The notes beneath the pieces were generated by a model, which searched no databases, had not been told where the DNA came from, and was given only the letters and a program-made list of their open reading frames with translations. Position numbers and translations under genes: made by a program. From NCBI GenBank assembly GCA_017935045.1, contig JAGBIJ010000062.1, positions 1 through 64,000 on the forward strand: a DNA stretch of 64,000 bases, written 5' to 3'. This DNA comes from Muribaculaceae bacterium (lineage in GTDB: Bacteria > Bacteroidota > Bacteroidia > Bacteroidales > Muribaculaceae). Of the stretch, positions 7,656 through 17,255 are shown one piece after another. Positions within the stretch are counted from its first letter, which is position 1. Each line of letters starts with the position of its first letter.

Positions 7656-9644
7656 ATGTCACTTACACTACCACCCGTACTGCCCGAATATCCTGAATTT
7701 CAGGAGGGTATCCGCCGCGCGCCTGACCGCGGCTACACACTTTCACCACAGAAGACAGCAGTAGCGCTGCGCAACGCCCTGCGCTATATCCATCCCTCTC
7801 TCCACGAGAAGCTCGCACCTGAGTTTCTTGAAGAGCTCCGCACACGCGGCCGTATCTACGGCTACCGCTTCCGTCCCCAGGGAGACCTCAAGGCCAAGCC
7901 CATAGACCAATATAAAGGAAAATGCCTTGAAGGCAAGGCTTTCCAGGTAATGATTGACAACAACCTCTGCTTCGACATAGCCCTGTACCCCTACGAACTC
8001 GTCACTTACGGCGAGACCGGACAGGTTTGCCAGAACTGGATGCAGTATCGGCTCATCAAGATGTATCTTGAAGAACTGACTGAAAACCAGACTCTCGTCG
8101 TGGAGAGCGGCCATCCGCTCGGACTGTTTCCGTCGCGCCCCGACGCGCCGCGCGTGATAATTACCAACGCAATGATGGTCGGTATGTTCGACAATCTCCA
8201 CGACTGGCACGAAGCCATGCAGCTCGGTGTGGCCAACTACGGACAGATGACTGCCGGAGGCTGGATGTATATCGGTCCGCAAGGCATCGTCCACGGCACT
8301 TTCAACACGTTGCTCAATGCAGGACGCATGAAGCTCGGCATCCCGGAAGAGGGTAATCTCGCCGGCCATCTGTTCATCTCGTCCGGTCTCGGAGGCATGA
8401 GCGGCGCTCAGCCGAAAGCCGCAGAGATAGCCGGAGCCGCCGCCATTATCGCCGAGGTCGACGAGTCGCGTATCAAGACCCGCCATGACCAGGGCTGGGT
8501 ACAGGAGGTTACCGACGACATACCGACAGCCTTCCGTCTTGCCCACGAGGCCATGGAGGCCGGCCGCCCCGTTTCCATAGCTTATCACGGCAATGTCGTG
8601 GATTTGCTTGAATATGCCGTAGCCCACGGCGAAAAGGTAGAATTGCTGTCCGACCAGACCTCCTGCCATGCCGTTTACGAGGGCGGATATTGCCCCGCCG
8701 GCATCTCCTTCGCCGAGCGCACGCAGCTGCTCCACAATGATCCCGACCGCTTCCGTCAGCTGGTCGACGAGTCGCTGCGCCGCCACTTCAATGCCATAAA
8801 AGCCCTGGTGGCGCGAGGCACCTACTTCTTCGATTACGGCAACTCATTTATGAAAGCCGTCTACGATGCCGGAGTAAAAGAGATTTCGCGCAACGGCGTG
8901 GACGAGAAGGACGGCTTCATCTGGCCGTCATACGTGGAAGACATCATGGGTCCCATGCTTTTCGACTATGGCTACGGTCCCTTCCGCTGGGTATGCCTCT
9001 CGGGCAAACATGAAGACCTGATCAAGACCGACAAGGCCGCCATGTCGTGCATCGACATCAACCGCCGCGGCCAGGACCGTGATAACTACAACTGGATCCG
9101 CGACGCCGAAAAGAACGCGCTTGTAGTCGGCACCCAGGCGCGCATACTCTATCAGGACGCTGCCGGACGTCTGGCCATAGCTCTGAAGTTCAACGAGATG
9201 GTACGCAACGGCGAAGTCGGCCCCATCATGCTCGGTCGTGACCACCACGATGTCAGCGGCACTGACTCGCCTTTCCGCGAGACCTCCAACATCAAGGACG
9301 GCTCCAACGTCATGGCCGACATGGCTGTCCAGTGCTTCGCAGGCAACTGCGCCCGCGGCATGAGCCTCGTAGCTCTGCACAACGGCGGCGGCGTAGGCAT
9401 AGGCAAAGCCATCAACGGCGGCTTCGGCATGGTATGCGACGGCTCCGAGCGCGTGGACAACATTCTGCGCCAGGCCATGCTGTGGGACGTGATGGGCGGC
9501 GTGGCACGCCGTTCGTGGGCACGCAACGAGAACGCCATGTCTACCGTAGTGCAGTGGAACAACGAGCACGGAGCCGACGGCTTCGCCATCACAGAGCCTT
9601 ATCTGGCTGATGACGCACTCATCGAGAAACTTTGTAATATCTAA
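7656..9644 (+). CDS. hutU: Urocanate hydratase
   Basis: A 662-residue protein of the longer urocanase type seen in Bacteroidetes and animals. It converts urocanate to 4-imidazolone-5-propanoate in the cytoplasm, the second step of histidine breakdown, using tightly bound NAD+ as an electrophile. Family marks include the Gly-rich stretch GGLGGMSGAQ (starting at about residue 243), the conserved YGQMTAGGWMYIGPQGIVHGT region, DQTSCHAVYEGGYCP and the C-terminal HNGGGVGIGKAINGGFG segment. The start is ATG 7656. It opens the run hutU-ftcD-hutI-hutH, which has short gaps or overlaps and reads as one transcription unit. Confidence 0.95.
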   Translation: MSLTLPPVLPEYPEFQEGIRRAPDRGYTLSPQKTAVALRNALRYIHPSLHEKLAPEFLEELRTRGRIYGYRFRPQGDLKAKPIDQYKGKCLEGKAFQVMIDNNLCFDIALYPYELVTYGETGQVCQNWMQYRLIKMYLEELTENQTLVVESGHPLGLFPSRPDAPRVIITNAMMVGMFDNLHDWHEAMQLGVANYGQMTAGGWMYIGPQGIVHGTFNTLLNAGRMKLGIPEEGNLAGHLFISSGLGGMSGAQPKAAEIAGAAAIIAEVDESRIKTRHDQGWVQEVTDDIPTAFRLAHEAMEAGRPVSIAYHGNVVDLLEYAVAHGEKVELLSDQTSCHAVYEGGYCPAGISFAERTQLLHNDPDRFRQLVDESLRRHFNAIKALVARGTYFFDYGNSFMKAVYDAGVKEISRNGVDEKDGFIWPSYVEDIMGPMLFDYGYGPFRWVCLSGKHEDLIKTDKAAMSCIDINRRGQDRDNYNWIRDAEKNALVVGTQARILYQDAAGRLAIALKFNEMVRNGEVGPIMLGRDHHDVSGTDSPFRETSNIKDGSNVMADMAVQCFAGNCARGMSLVALHNGGGVGIGKAINGGFGMVCDGSERVDNILRQAMLWDVMGGVARRSWARNENAMSTVVQWNNEHGADGFAITEPYLADDALIEKLCNI

Positions 9645-9668
9645 TACTGTATAAGACCCATTGTAATT

Positions 9669-11369
9669 GTGAAACAGATTATCGAATGTGTCCCCAACTT
9701 TTCCGAGGGACGTGACAAAAGCGTGATTGACGCTATTACCGCCGAAATCGAGAAAGGCGGCGAGGTAAAGCTTCTGGACGTAGACCCCGGAGAAGCCACA
9801 AACCGCACTGTCGTGACCTTCGTAGGCGAACCCCGTCAGGTCATGGACGCAGCTGTCCGGGCCGTAAAGAAAGCGGCAGAACTCATAGATATGCGCCAGC
9901 ATCACGGGGCGCATCCCCGCATGGGCGCCACTGACGTGCTTCCCCTTATACCCGTAAGCGGCATCACACTTGAGGAGTGCGCCGCTCTGGCCCGTCAGCT
10001 GGCCGAGCGCATCTCCGCGGAACTGGGCATACCTACCTACTGCTACGAGGCCGCAGCTTTTACCCCCGAACGCAAGAACCTGGCAGTCTGCAGGGAAGGC
10101 GAGTATGAAGCTCTGCCCGAGAAGATGAACCACGAAGGCAAAGCTCCGGACTTCGGCGACCGCCCCTACGACGAGCAGGCCGCCCGCACCGGAGCCACAG
10201 CCGTAGGCGCGCGTGACTTCCTGATTGCCGTCAATTTCAATCTGAACACGACCTCTACCCGCCGCGCCAACGCCATCGCCTTCGATGTACGCGAAAAAGG
10301 ACGCCCCATGCGCGAAGGCGGCAAAGTCACCGGCAAGCCGGTAAAGGATGAGAACGGCAATCCCGTCATGATTCCCGGTACCCTCAAAGGAACCAAAGCT
10401 ATCGGCTGGTTCATAGACGAATACGGCATCGCTCAGGTATCCATGAACATTACCGACATGGGCGTCACGCCTCTCCACAAGGCCTTCGACGAGGTAAGCC
10501 GCGCTGCCGCAGCCCGCGGCATACGCGTGACCGGCACCGAGATTGTGGGACTTATTCCGAAGCGGGCCATCATTGACGCCGGCAAGCACTATCTGCGCAT
10601 GCAGCAGCGTTCGCTCGGCATACCTGACAGCGAGATTATCAAAATCGCAGTCAAGTCAATGGGACTTGATGAGCTCAAGGAGTTCAATCCCGATGAAAAA
10701 ATCATCGAATACATGCTTGAAGCCGACAAAAGCAGCAAGAAACTTGTCGACATGACCTGCAAGGCTTTCGCCGATGAGACAGCTTCAGAATCTCCGGCTC
10801 CCGGCGGAGGCTCCATCGCCGCCTACATGGGCGCGCTTGCCGCTGCTCTGGGTACAATGGTGGCCAATCTCTCAGCTCACAAAGCTGGCTGGGACGACCG
10901 CTGGGAGGAATTTTCCGACGTCGCCGAGCAGGGCCGCGCCATACAGGAGCGTCTGATCCATCTCGTAGACGAAGACACCGAAGCGTTCAACCGCATAATG
11001 GCCGTCTTCGCCATGCCTAAGAAAAGCGCCGAGGAGAAGGCTGCCCGCGCCGCAGCCCTTGAGGCTGCCACGCTCTACGCCACCGAGGTGCCTCTGCGCA
11101 CCATGAAAGCCGCATACGAGACTTTCGATGTGCTGGAGGCCATGGCTCAGAATGGCAACCCGGCCTCTGTCAGCGATGCCGGTGTGGGCGCTCTGGCTGC
11201 CCGCGCAGCAGTACTCGGAGCGCACCTGAATGTCCGCATCAACGCCGCCGGACTCAAAGACCGGGCCAAGGCCGACGCTCTGCTTGACGAAGCCGCCGGC
11301 ATAGCCGCGAAGGCATGCGAGCGCGAGGCAGAGATTGTGAAGCAGGTTAACGCCATCATAGACAAATGA
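9669..11369 (+). CDS. ftcD: Glutamate formimidoyltransferase / formimidotetrahydrofolate cyclodeaminase fusion
   Basis: A 566-residue protein starting at GTG 9669 (MKQIIECVPNFSEGRD). The N-terminal half is formiminotransferase (about 1-310, with HHGAHPRMGATDV), and the C-terminal part (about 345-560, with SPAPGGGSIAAYMGA) is cyclodeaminase. The first moves the formimino group of N-formiminoglutamate to tetrahydrofolate, releasing glutamate; the second releases ammonia and gives methenyl-tetrahydrofolate. This bifunctional form resembles the animal enzyme and explains why no hutG or hutF is present. The stop overlaps the hutI start by 4 bases (ATGA), a sign of translational coupling. Confidence 0.95.
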   Translation: MKQIIECVPNFSEGRDKSVIDAITAEIEKGGEVKLLDVDPGEATNRTVVTFVGEPRQVMDAAVRAVKKAAELIDMRQHHGAHPRMGATDVLPLIPVSGITLEECAALARQLAERISAELGIPTYCYEAAAFTPERKNLAVCREGEYEALPEKMNHEGKAPDFGDRPYDEQAARTGATAVGARDFLIAVNFNLNTTSTRRANAIAFDVREKGRPMREGGKVTGKPVKDENGNPVMIPGTLKGTKAIGWFIDEYGIAQVSMNITDMGVTPLHKAFDEVSRAAAARGIRVTGTEIVGLIPKRAIIDAGKHYLRMQQRSLGIPDSEIIKIAVKSMGLDELKEFNPDEKIIEYMLEADKSSKKLVDMTCKAFADETASESPAPGGGSIAAYMGALAAALGTMVANLSAHKAGWDDRWEEFSDVAEQGRAIQERLIHLVDEDTEAFNRIMAVFAMPKKSAEEKAARAAALEAATLYATEVPLRTMKAAYETFDVLEAMAQNGNPASVSDAGVGALAARAAVLGAHLNVRINAAGLKDRAKADALLDEAAGIAAKACEREAEIVKQVNAIIDK

Positions 11370-12616
11370 ACAATTCGGTAATCATAACAAACGCTGTCAT
11401 GTCCACTCCCCTGGGCCGCTCGGCCCGCAAGGGAGCGGACATGGCTTCGCTGCATACGGTGGAAAAAGCCGCTATCGTAGTGACCGACGGCGTGATAGAC
11501 TATGCCGGACCGCAAAGCGACATGCCTGCCGTGACCGACGAGAGCCGCTACAGCCATATCGACGCCGGCGGATGCGCCGTGCTGCCCGGATTCGTCGACT
11601 CTCACACCCACCTGATTTTCGGCGGCTATCGTCCCGATGAATTTGAATGGAGGCTGAAAGGCGACTCCTACATGAGTATCATGGAGCGCGGCGGCGGCAT
11701 ACAGTCTACCGTCAACGCCACCCGCACCGAGTCGGCCGAGGCTCTCGCAAGGAAAGCGCAGTGGTTCATAGACCGCATGGCCGCCATGGGCGTCACTACC
11801 GTAGAGGCCAAAAGCGGTTACGGACTGGACACAGCCACCGAGCTGAAGATGCTTGACGCCATCGACCGTCTGGCCTCCGACCCTAATCAAAAGCTGCGTA
11901 TCGTGGCCACTTTCTTAGGAGCGCACGCCGTGCCGAAAGAATACAAGGGGCGCACCGCCGAGTATGTAGACCTGATGATCAGCGAAATGCTGCCCGCAGT
12001 CAAAGGCAAGGCCCGCTTCTGCGATATCTTCACTGAGAAAAACGTATTTGAAATCGAAGACTCACGCCGTTTTCTCAAAGCCGCGCGCGAAGCCGGCTTC
12101 AAGCTCAAGCTCCACGCCGACGAAATCGTGACACTCGGAGGAGCCGAACTGGCAGCCGAACTGGGCGCCGTGTCGGCCGACCATCTGCTGCATGTCAGCG
12201 ACCAGGGTGTCGAGGATATGGCTGCCGCCGGCGTAGTGGCCACACTGCTTCCGCTGACAGCATTTACACTGAAAGAGCCGTACGCGCCAGCCCGTAAATT
12301 CATAGACAGCGGCGCCGCCGTGGCTCTCGCCACAGACCTCAATCCCGGCTCATGCTTCTCCGGATCGATCCCGCTGACCATAGCTCTGGCATGCATCTAT
12401 ATGAACATGACCATAGAGGAGACTATTACCGCCCTTACCATCAATGGCGCCGCCGCCGTAGACCTGGCTGAGCGCACCGGCTCGCTGGAGCAAGGTAAAG
12501 ACGCGGATATAATAATACTTAACACTGATAATTACAGAATGTTGCCCTACTACGTCGGCATGAATTGCGTTCGTACAGTCATCAGCCGAGGACGTGTGGT
12601 AGCTAAAAACGATTGA
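11366..12616 (+). CDS. hutI: Imidazolonepropionase
   Basis: A 416-residue member of the metal-dependent amidohydrolase superfamily. It hydrolyses 4-imidazolone-5-propanoate to N-formimino-L-glutamate, the third step of histidine breakdown. The metal-binding HTH pair is at His80 and His82 (DSHTHLIFGG), followed by the substrate-contact stretch in VEAKSGYGLD and the later histidine and aspartate ligands in LHADE and ATDLNPGS. Its length is normal for the family. The start codon lies within the ftcD stop (ATGA) and hutH begins 4 bases after its end. Confidence 0.95.
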   Translation: MNNSVIITNAVMSTPLGRSARKGADMASLHTVEKAAIVVTDGVIDYAGPQSDMPAVTDESRYSHIDAGGCAVLPGFVDSHTHLIFGGYRPDEFEWRLKGDSYMSIMERGGGIQSTVNATRTESAEALARKAQWFIDRMAAMGVTTVEAKSGYGLDTATELKMLDAIDRLASDPNQKLRIVATFLGAHAVPKEYKGRTAEYVDLMISEMLPAVKGKARFCDIFTEKNVFEIEDSRRFLKAAREAGFKLKLHADEIVTLGGAELAAELGAVSADHLLHVSDQGVEDMAAAGVVATLLPLTAFTLKEPYAPARKFIDSGAAVALATDLNPGSCFSGSIPLTIALACIYMNMTIEETITALTINGAAAVDLAERTGSLEQGKDADIIILNTDNYRMLPYYVGMNCVRTVISRGRVVAKND

Positions 12617-12620
12617 CAAT

Positions 12621-14135
12621 ATGACTAAAAAATTAGAAACATACGCCATAGGCAGCTCCGAGCTGACCTACGACCTGATAGAGACGATACTGCGTGACCG
12701 CACGAAGCTCGTACTCTCCGAGACAGCAATCGAGAAGATAAGCCACTGCCGCGAGTATCTGGACCGCAAGGCTGCCGAAAGCGATAAGCCGATCTACGGC
12801 GTTACCACCGGATTCGGCTCGCTCTGCAACCGCTCCATCTCGCCCGAAGAACTCGGCGTACTTCAGGAAAACCTGGTCAAGAGCCACTCCTGCTCCATCG
12901 GTACTCCTGTAGACGGCACCATCGTCAAGCTGATGTTGCTTCTCAAGGCCCACGCCCTCTCCTTCGGATTCAGCGGCGTGCAGGTGGAGACTGTACAGCG
13001 TATCCTCGACTTCTATAATAATGACATTCTGCCTGTAGTCTACGACCGTGGTTCCCTCGGCGCTTCGGGCGACCTGGCTCCCCTGGCCAATCTCTTTCTC
13101 CCCCTTATAGGCGAAGGCGAGGCAATGCACGATGGCAAGCGCTTCAAAGGCAGCGAAATACTCAATATCTTCGGCTGGCGTCCCATCAAGCTCAAGAGCA
13201 AAGAGGGTCTGGCTCTGCTCAACGGCACACAGTTTATGAGTGCCAACGGCATCAAGGCTCTGATTGACGGCTGGCACGTCGTACATACGTTCGACGCGCT
13301 CGGAGCGATGAGCCTCGAGGCTTTCGACGGCCGCATAGAGCCGTTCTTCGCATGCATCCAGGACGTGCGCCCGCACCGCGGCCAGAAAGAGACGGCAGCG
13401 GCTTTCCGCGCCATGCTCAAGGACAGCGAAATCATCGCCCGCGAGAAGAAGCATGTACAGGATCCCTACTCCTTCCGCTGCATCCCGCAGGTACACGGCG
13501 CAGTAAAGGACGCCATGCACCATGTGACCGAGGTGCTTCATACGGAAATCAATTCCGTGACCGACAACCCGACTGTATTTACCGAACTTGACCTGGTGGT
13601 CTCCGGCGGAAATTTCCATGGCGAGCCTCTGGCGCTGGTTTTCGACTACATGGGTGTGGCGCTGCATGAATTGGGCAATATCTCCGAGCGCCGCGTAGCG
13701 CAGCTTATACTCGGCCAGCGCGGTCTGCCTGAATTCCTCGTGGCCAAACCGGGTCTGAACTCCGGCTTCATGATTCCCCAATACGCCGCCGCATCGGTGG
13801 TAAGCCAGAACAAGATGTACTGCTTTACCGCATCATGCGACTCAATAGTCAGCTCCAACGGCCAGGAAGACCTCGTATCCATGGGCGCCAACGCCGCCAC
13901 CAAGCTCCACAAAATCATCGACAACCTCCATTATGTCGCTGCCGTAGAGCTGATGAACGCCGCCCAGGGCCTGGACTTCCGCAAACCGCTGAAGTCCTCT
14001 CCCTTCCTGCAGGCCATCAAGGACGCATACCGCGAGCGCGTACCATTCGTGGAAGAGGATGTGGTCATGGCAGATTATATTGCCGACACCATGAAATTCC
14101 TCGGCGAATACGACATACAGATTCCCTGCGAATAA
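12621..14135 (+). CDS. hutH: Histidine ammonia-lyase
   Basis: A 504-residue cytoplasmic enzyme that removes ammonia from L-histidine to give urocanate, the entry step of the pathway. Residues Ala148-Ser149-Gly150 in GSLGASGDLAPLA form the MIO cofactor by self-cyclisation. Other family marks are YGVTTGFGSLCN near the start and DNPTVF plus GNFHGEPLA in the second half. It is the last hut gene of the run; a strong stem-loop lies 16 bases after its stop. No histidine transporter or HutC-like repressor gene was seen in the window, so uptake and control must lie elsewhere. Confidence 0.95.
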   Translation: MTKKLETYAIGSSELTYDLIETILRDRTKLVLSETAIEKISHCREYLDRKAAESDKPIYGVTTGFGSLCNRSISPEELGVLQENLVKSHSCSIGTPVDGTIVKLMLLLKAHALSFGFSGVQVETVQRILDFYNNDILPVVYDRGSLGASGDLAPLANLFLPLIGEGEAMHDGKRFKGSEILNIFGWRPIKLKSKEGLALLNGTQFMSANGIKALIDGWHVVHTFDALGAMSLEAFDGRIEPFFACIQDVRPHRGQKETAAAFRAMLKDSEIIAREKKHVQDPYSFRCIPQVHGAVKDAMHHVTEVLHTEINSVTDNPTVFTELDLVVSGGNFHGEPLALVFDYMGVALHELGNISERRVAQLILGQRGLPEFLVAKPGLNSGFMIPQYAAASVVSQNKMYCFTASCDSIVSSNGQEDLVSMGANAATKLHKIIDNLHYVAAVELMNAAQGLDFRKPLKSSPFLQAIKDAYRERVPFVEEDVVMADYIADTMKFLGEYDIQIPCE

Positions 14136-14151
14136 CGCAGACTTCCTATAC

Positions 14152-14184
14152 CGGGCCGCGATTCCTATCAGATATCGCGGCCCG
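14152..14184 (+). terminator. Stem-loop after hutH
   Basis: A perfect 11-bp stem (CGGGCCGCGAT at 14152-14162 with its complement at 14174-14184) with an 11-base loop. Only a weak T stretch follows (TTCACA), so it may end only part of the transcripts or protect the 3' end of the hut message. Confidence 0.6.
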
Positions 14185-14204
14185 TTCACAATAAACTCTG
14201 ACAC

Positions 14205-15113
14205 ATGACAATAGAAGACCTGAGGCTCCGCCATTCCGTACGCACCTATACCGACCGGCCCATACCGGCCGAGACAATACGCAAGCTCAACGCCGCCATT
14301 ACAGATGTCAACACCCACGAAGCCGGCATGCACTTTCAGCTCCAGACCGACGACCCGGCGCCGTTTCAGGGCTTCGGGCGCAGCTACGGCATGTTCAGCA
14401 ATGTGCGTAACTATATCGCCTGCGTCGCCGACACTTCCTACTCCGACTATATGGAACGCGCCGGATACTTCGGCATGCAGATACTGATGAAGGCTTGCGT
14501 ACTCGGACTGGACACATGCTTCGTGTCAGGCACATTCTCCGCCTCTCATGTCGGAGCGCGCATACGTGTAGGCGAAAAACTGCTTTTCCTTATCACACTG
14601 GGCTACGGCTCCGAGCGCAAGCAGACGGGTCTGTCGGGGATTCTATCAAAGTTAACCCATCGCAACAGCCTGACGCCGATGGATTTCCTCGACACTGAGC
14701 TGTCATGGGAAGATATATGTCTGCATTTTCCCATGCTGCTTCAGGGACTGGAAGCTGTATCATACGCTCCGTCGGCCATGAACAGGCAGCCCGTAGGCAT
14801 CCTCATAAAAGAGCGGACCTCAACGTACAATCCTGTCAAGCCGTCAGAAAAGAAGAGCAAGAAAAAGGCGGAACAGCAGCAGAATCTCGCCGCAATGTAT
14901 GACTCGCTGATGGCCGAAGCCGCCACAGACACTACAGCTCAAGGCGACAACAACGGAAGTGAACCGCCGCTTGTACTCCAGGCATACGTACCGGCTAAAA
15001 AGCCCGATCAACTTATAGACTTAGGCATAGCCATGTATTCCTTCCAGGTGGCATATCCCGGCAGCTGGACATGGGGCAATCCCGCTACTTTCCATCCCTT
15101 ACCGGACGAATAG
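14205..15113 (+). CDS. Nitroreductase-family (TM1586-like) flavoprotein
   Basis: A 302-residue protein with the opening of FMN nitroreductases (LRLRHSVRTYTDRPI). It shows two halves typical of the TM1586-like group: an N-terminal half (about 1-150) and a second half with SYAPSAMNRQPVGI at about 186-199. The substrate and electron acceptor cannot be told. A Lys/Gln-rich hydrophilic stretch (about 215-265, KPSEKKSKKKAEQQQ) interrupts the fold before the final LIDLGIAMYSF helix; it is probably a surface loop. It follows hutH by 69 bases, after a hairpin, so it may be only partly co-transcribed. It ends convergently with the minus-strand gene at 15135. Confidence 0.7.
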   Translation: MTIEDLRLRHSVRTYTDRPIPAETIRKLNAAITDVNTHEAGMHFQLQTDDPAPFQGFGRSYGMFSNVRNYIACVADTSYSDYMERAGYFGMQILMKACVLGLDTCFVSGTFSASHVGARIRVGEKLLFLITLGYGSERKQTGLSGILSKLTHRNSLTPMDFLDTELSWEDICLHFPMLLQGLEAVSYAPSAMNRQPVGILIKERTSTYNPVKPSEKKSKKKAEQQQNLAAMYDSLMAEAATDTTAQGDNNGSEPPLVLQAYVPAKKPDQLIDLGIAMYSFQVAYPGSWTWGNPATFHPLPDE

Positions 15114-15134
15114 TATTCATATATATTTACCGGA

Positions 15135-16595
15135 TTACTTGCGGACAAGCAGATTGAGCGGGCCGGTCAGGGGAACTACAGCGTAGAGGCCGCGGTCTAC
15201 TTTGTCTGACTTGTAATGGACTATGACCGATGGCCAGGAGGTGTAGCTGCGCTTCGTATCGGAAGTAAGCAGGTAATCGGTATAAGGGTTCAGCATGGGG
15301 ACGGCAAGAGATACCTCATTGGGATTAAGGCAATACAGTGTGGCAGGATGCTTCAGATGCCGGCTACGCTGTACCCACCCGTAATCGAGCGTCGGCGTTC
15401 TCGTTATGCTGACCCCGGCGTAGAAAAAAGTCAGGGCTGCTCCGGCGGTTACAGCCGCCTTGCCGCGCCATCCGTATAATGCCACCGGCACAATAAGGGC
15501 AAGCAGGGGCAGGAAAGGATATGAATATCTTACCTCCTTGAGGACACTGGTGTACTGCACCATGCAGACAGTAAGCAACGCAGCCAGTATTACAGCCGAA
15601 GCGATAGCAAGCCGACGGCGGCCACCGGCAGCGGCATTGCCGCATCGGCGGCATTGCCAGAGCGTGACAGCTCCGGCTACGGCTATGGCAATCAATCCGG
15701 TTACTGTAAATGTCTGCCCTACAATGTCGCGGCTGAACGTCTGTGACATCGTGGATGAAAAATTGATGAATGCAAGGCGTGTATGCGGATTGCTGTGCAG
15801 CAGAAAATTGAAAAATCCGGGATAAATGGCCACCGCAGCCAGCAGTCCGATTACGGCGACGGCCGGAAGCATCATAGCGGCCTTACGCTGACCTGAGGCA
15901 AAAAGCCATACCATGGACGCGCCGTAGGCCAGAAGCAGAAACCAGGCATTGAGATAACCGGCAGAGAGCGCTACAACGGTGGGCAGAATAAGCCGGGCGG
16001 CAGAAAGCGCCGTACTCCCCCGCTTCTCCATAAAGGCGACCATCTCCCATACAAGCCATATTATAGCAGTAGCGGCAAGCTGATACTCGCGCAGCAGCAG
16101 CACGCAGTCGCCGGCGCTCTGTGAGCCGAATCCTAAGGCAAGCATAGCCAGCACCGCCCAGCGGCGACCGGGAAAAAGCAGATTGCCGAGACGATACATC
16201 AGCAAGTAGGCCAATGCCATCAGCATCAGGTTCAGAGTGCCGCCAATACGGATAAAAGCATCGGGATTCCAGCTGTCGACCGAATCGGTAACCACACGCA
16301 ACATCATATAATAAAGACTCGCGTGAGGCACATCGGCGTTGTCACGCCACAGTCCGGTCAGGTCTTCTCCCATTGAATGGCTGTCCGCAAGCATGGAGGC
16401 CAGCGCGGCTCCACTGTAGACGCCATCGGGAGGAGACTGATAAAAAAGCGGATTGCACCGCGAAATCATCACGGAGTACACTTCGTCAGGATGCATCTCG
16501 TGCTTATGCGTCATCTGCCATACCCTGACGGCAAAAATAAACGCAAACAGGACAAGAGCGGCGGCGGCGCTGCTGGAAAGACGGTAGCGGCTCAT
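15135..16595 (-). CDS. Polytopic membrane protein, GT39/ArnT-like glycosyltransferase
   Basis: A 486-residue protein with a first membrane helix (about 8-25) followed by a periplasmic loop carrying HPDEVYS. An acidic pair at this place is typical of GT-C lipid-linked sugar transferases such as the ArnT/PMT group. About ten further hydrophobic segments follow, then a soluble C-terminal tail. It is expected in the inner membrane and would use a polyprenyl-phosphate sugar donor. The acceptor is unknown, and similarity to the family is judged by shape and the DE motif only. It follows the HAD phosphatase gene with a 7-base gap, so the two are probably co-transcribed with tamL. Confidence 0.55.
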   Translation of the reverse strand: MSRYRLSSSAAAALVLFAFIFAVRVWQMTHKHEMHPDEVYSVMISRCNPLFYQSPPDGVYSGAALASMLADSHSMGEDLTGLWRDNADVPHASLYYMMLRVVTDSVDSWNPDAFIRIGGTLNLMLMALAYLLMYRLGNLLFPGRRWAVLAMLALGFGSQSAGDCVLLLREYQLAATAIIWLVWEMVAFMEKRGSTALSAARLILPTVVALSAGYLNAWFLLLAYGASMVWLFASGQRKAAMMLPAVAVIGLLAAVAIYPGFFNFLLHSNPHTRLAFINFSSTMSQTFSRDIVGQTFTVTGLIAIAVAGAVTLWQCRRCGNAAAGGRRRLAIASAVILAALLTVCMVQYTSVLKEVRYSYPFLPLLALIVPVALYGWRGKAAVTAGAALTFFYAGVSITRTPTLDYGWVQRSRHLKHPATLYCLNPNEVSLAVPMLNPYTDYLLTSDTKRSYTSWPSVIVHYKSDKVDRGLYAVVPLTGPLNLLVRK

Positions 16596-16602
16596 TGCGG
16601 AA

Positions 16603-17253
16603 TCAGCCTATGCCGGCGATTTTCAGAATCTCAGCCGGAGTAGAGACTATGTAGTCGGCGAAGGCGTTGCGCAGATGGGAAACGGGACTGAATCCCCACG
16701 TGACGCCTACCGACTCGACGCAGGCGCGCCGCGCCGTCTCGATGTCTACCGCCGAGTCTCCTACATACAGCACATCGGCTTTCGGCGTAGGATGGTCATT
16801 GAGTACGGAGAAGACAATCGATGGATCCGGCTTTACCGGCCTGCCCTCTATCTGACCACGCAGAGCCACAAACGGTATGTCGGGGAAATAATGACGCACA
16901 ATGTCGATTACCGCAGCCTCGTATTTATTGGAAGTCACGGCCACCGCCACACCTGCCTCGGTCAGCCGGCGCAACAAATCATGGATACCGTTGTATGGCA
17001 CGGTGGTGTCGCAGTTATGGTGGTCATAATACTCCTTGAAAGCCGCGGTAATACGGTCTATCTCCGCCTCGGAAGCCGTAGGCTGCGCGCGCTGTATGAG
17101 CTTTCTGACGCCGTTGCCCACCATGAAGGGATAGGCATTGAGCGGATGGGGCTTGAAACCGCATTTCTCAAGCGCATAGTTGCAGCTTGTACCCAAGTCG
17201 TTGATTGTATTGAGCAGAGTGCCGTCGAGATCGAAAAGTACGAGTTTCTTCAT
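16603..17253 (-). CDS. HAD-superfamily hydrolase, phosphoglycolate phosphatase-like
   Basis: A 216-residue protein; the start is set at 17253 because the longer reading frame overlaps tamL and the HAD motif I begins directly after this Met (KKLVLFDLDGTL, nucleophile Asp8 and acid/base Asp10). Motif II is in AVTSNK, the Lys is in RPVKPDPS and motif IV is VGDSAVDIETA. A helical cap (about 18-85) gives the Gph/PGP-like shape. It probably dephosphorylates phosphoglycolate or another small phosphate ester, but HAD substrates cannot be read from sequence. It starts 2 bases after the tamL stop, so translation is likely coupled. Confidence 0.8.
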   Translation of the reverse strand: MKKLVLFDLDGTLLNTINDLGTSCNYALEKCGFKPHPLNAYPFMVGNGVRKLIQRAQPTASEAEIDRITAAFKEYYDHHNCDTTVPYNGIHDLLRRLTEAGVAVAVTSNKYEAAVIDIVRHYFPDIPFVALRGQIEGRPVKPDPSIVFSVLNDHPTPKADVLYVGDSAVDIETARRACVESVGVTWGFSPVSHLRNAFADYIVSTPAEILKIAGIG

Positions 17254-17255
17254 TG

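Noticed and set aside
6499-7662. Minus-strand open frame of 387 codons opposite the S9 peptidase
   Set aside because: Antisense to the catalytic domain with intact triad; low-complexity translation and no ribosome-binding or promoter signal.
8928-10589. Long minus-strand open frame (553 codons) opposite hutU and ftcD
   Set aside because: It lies wholly antisense to two well-conserved enzymes, spans the gap between them, and its translation is Gly/Ala/His/Val-rich with no domain. The codon pattern of the real genes keeps the opposite strand open.
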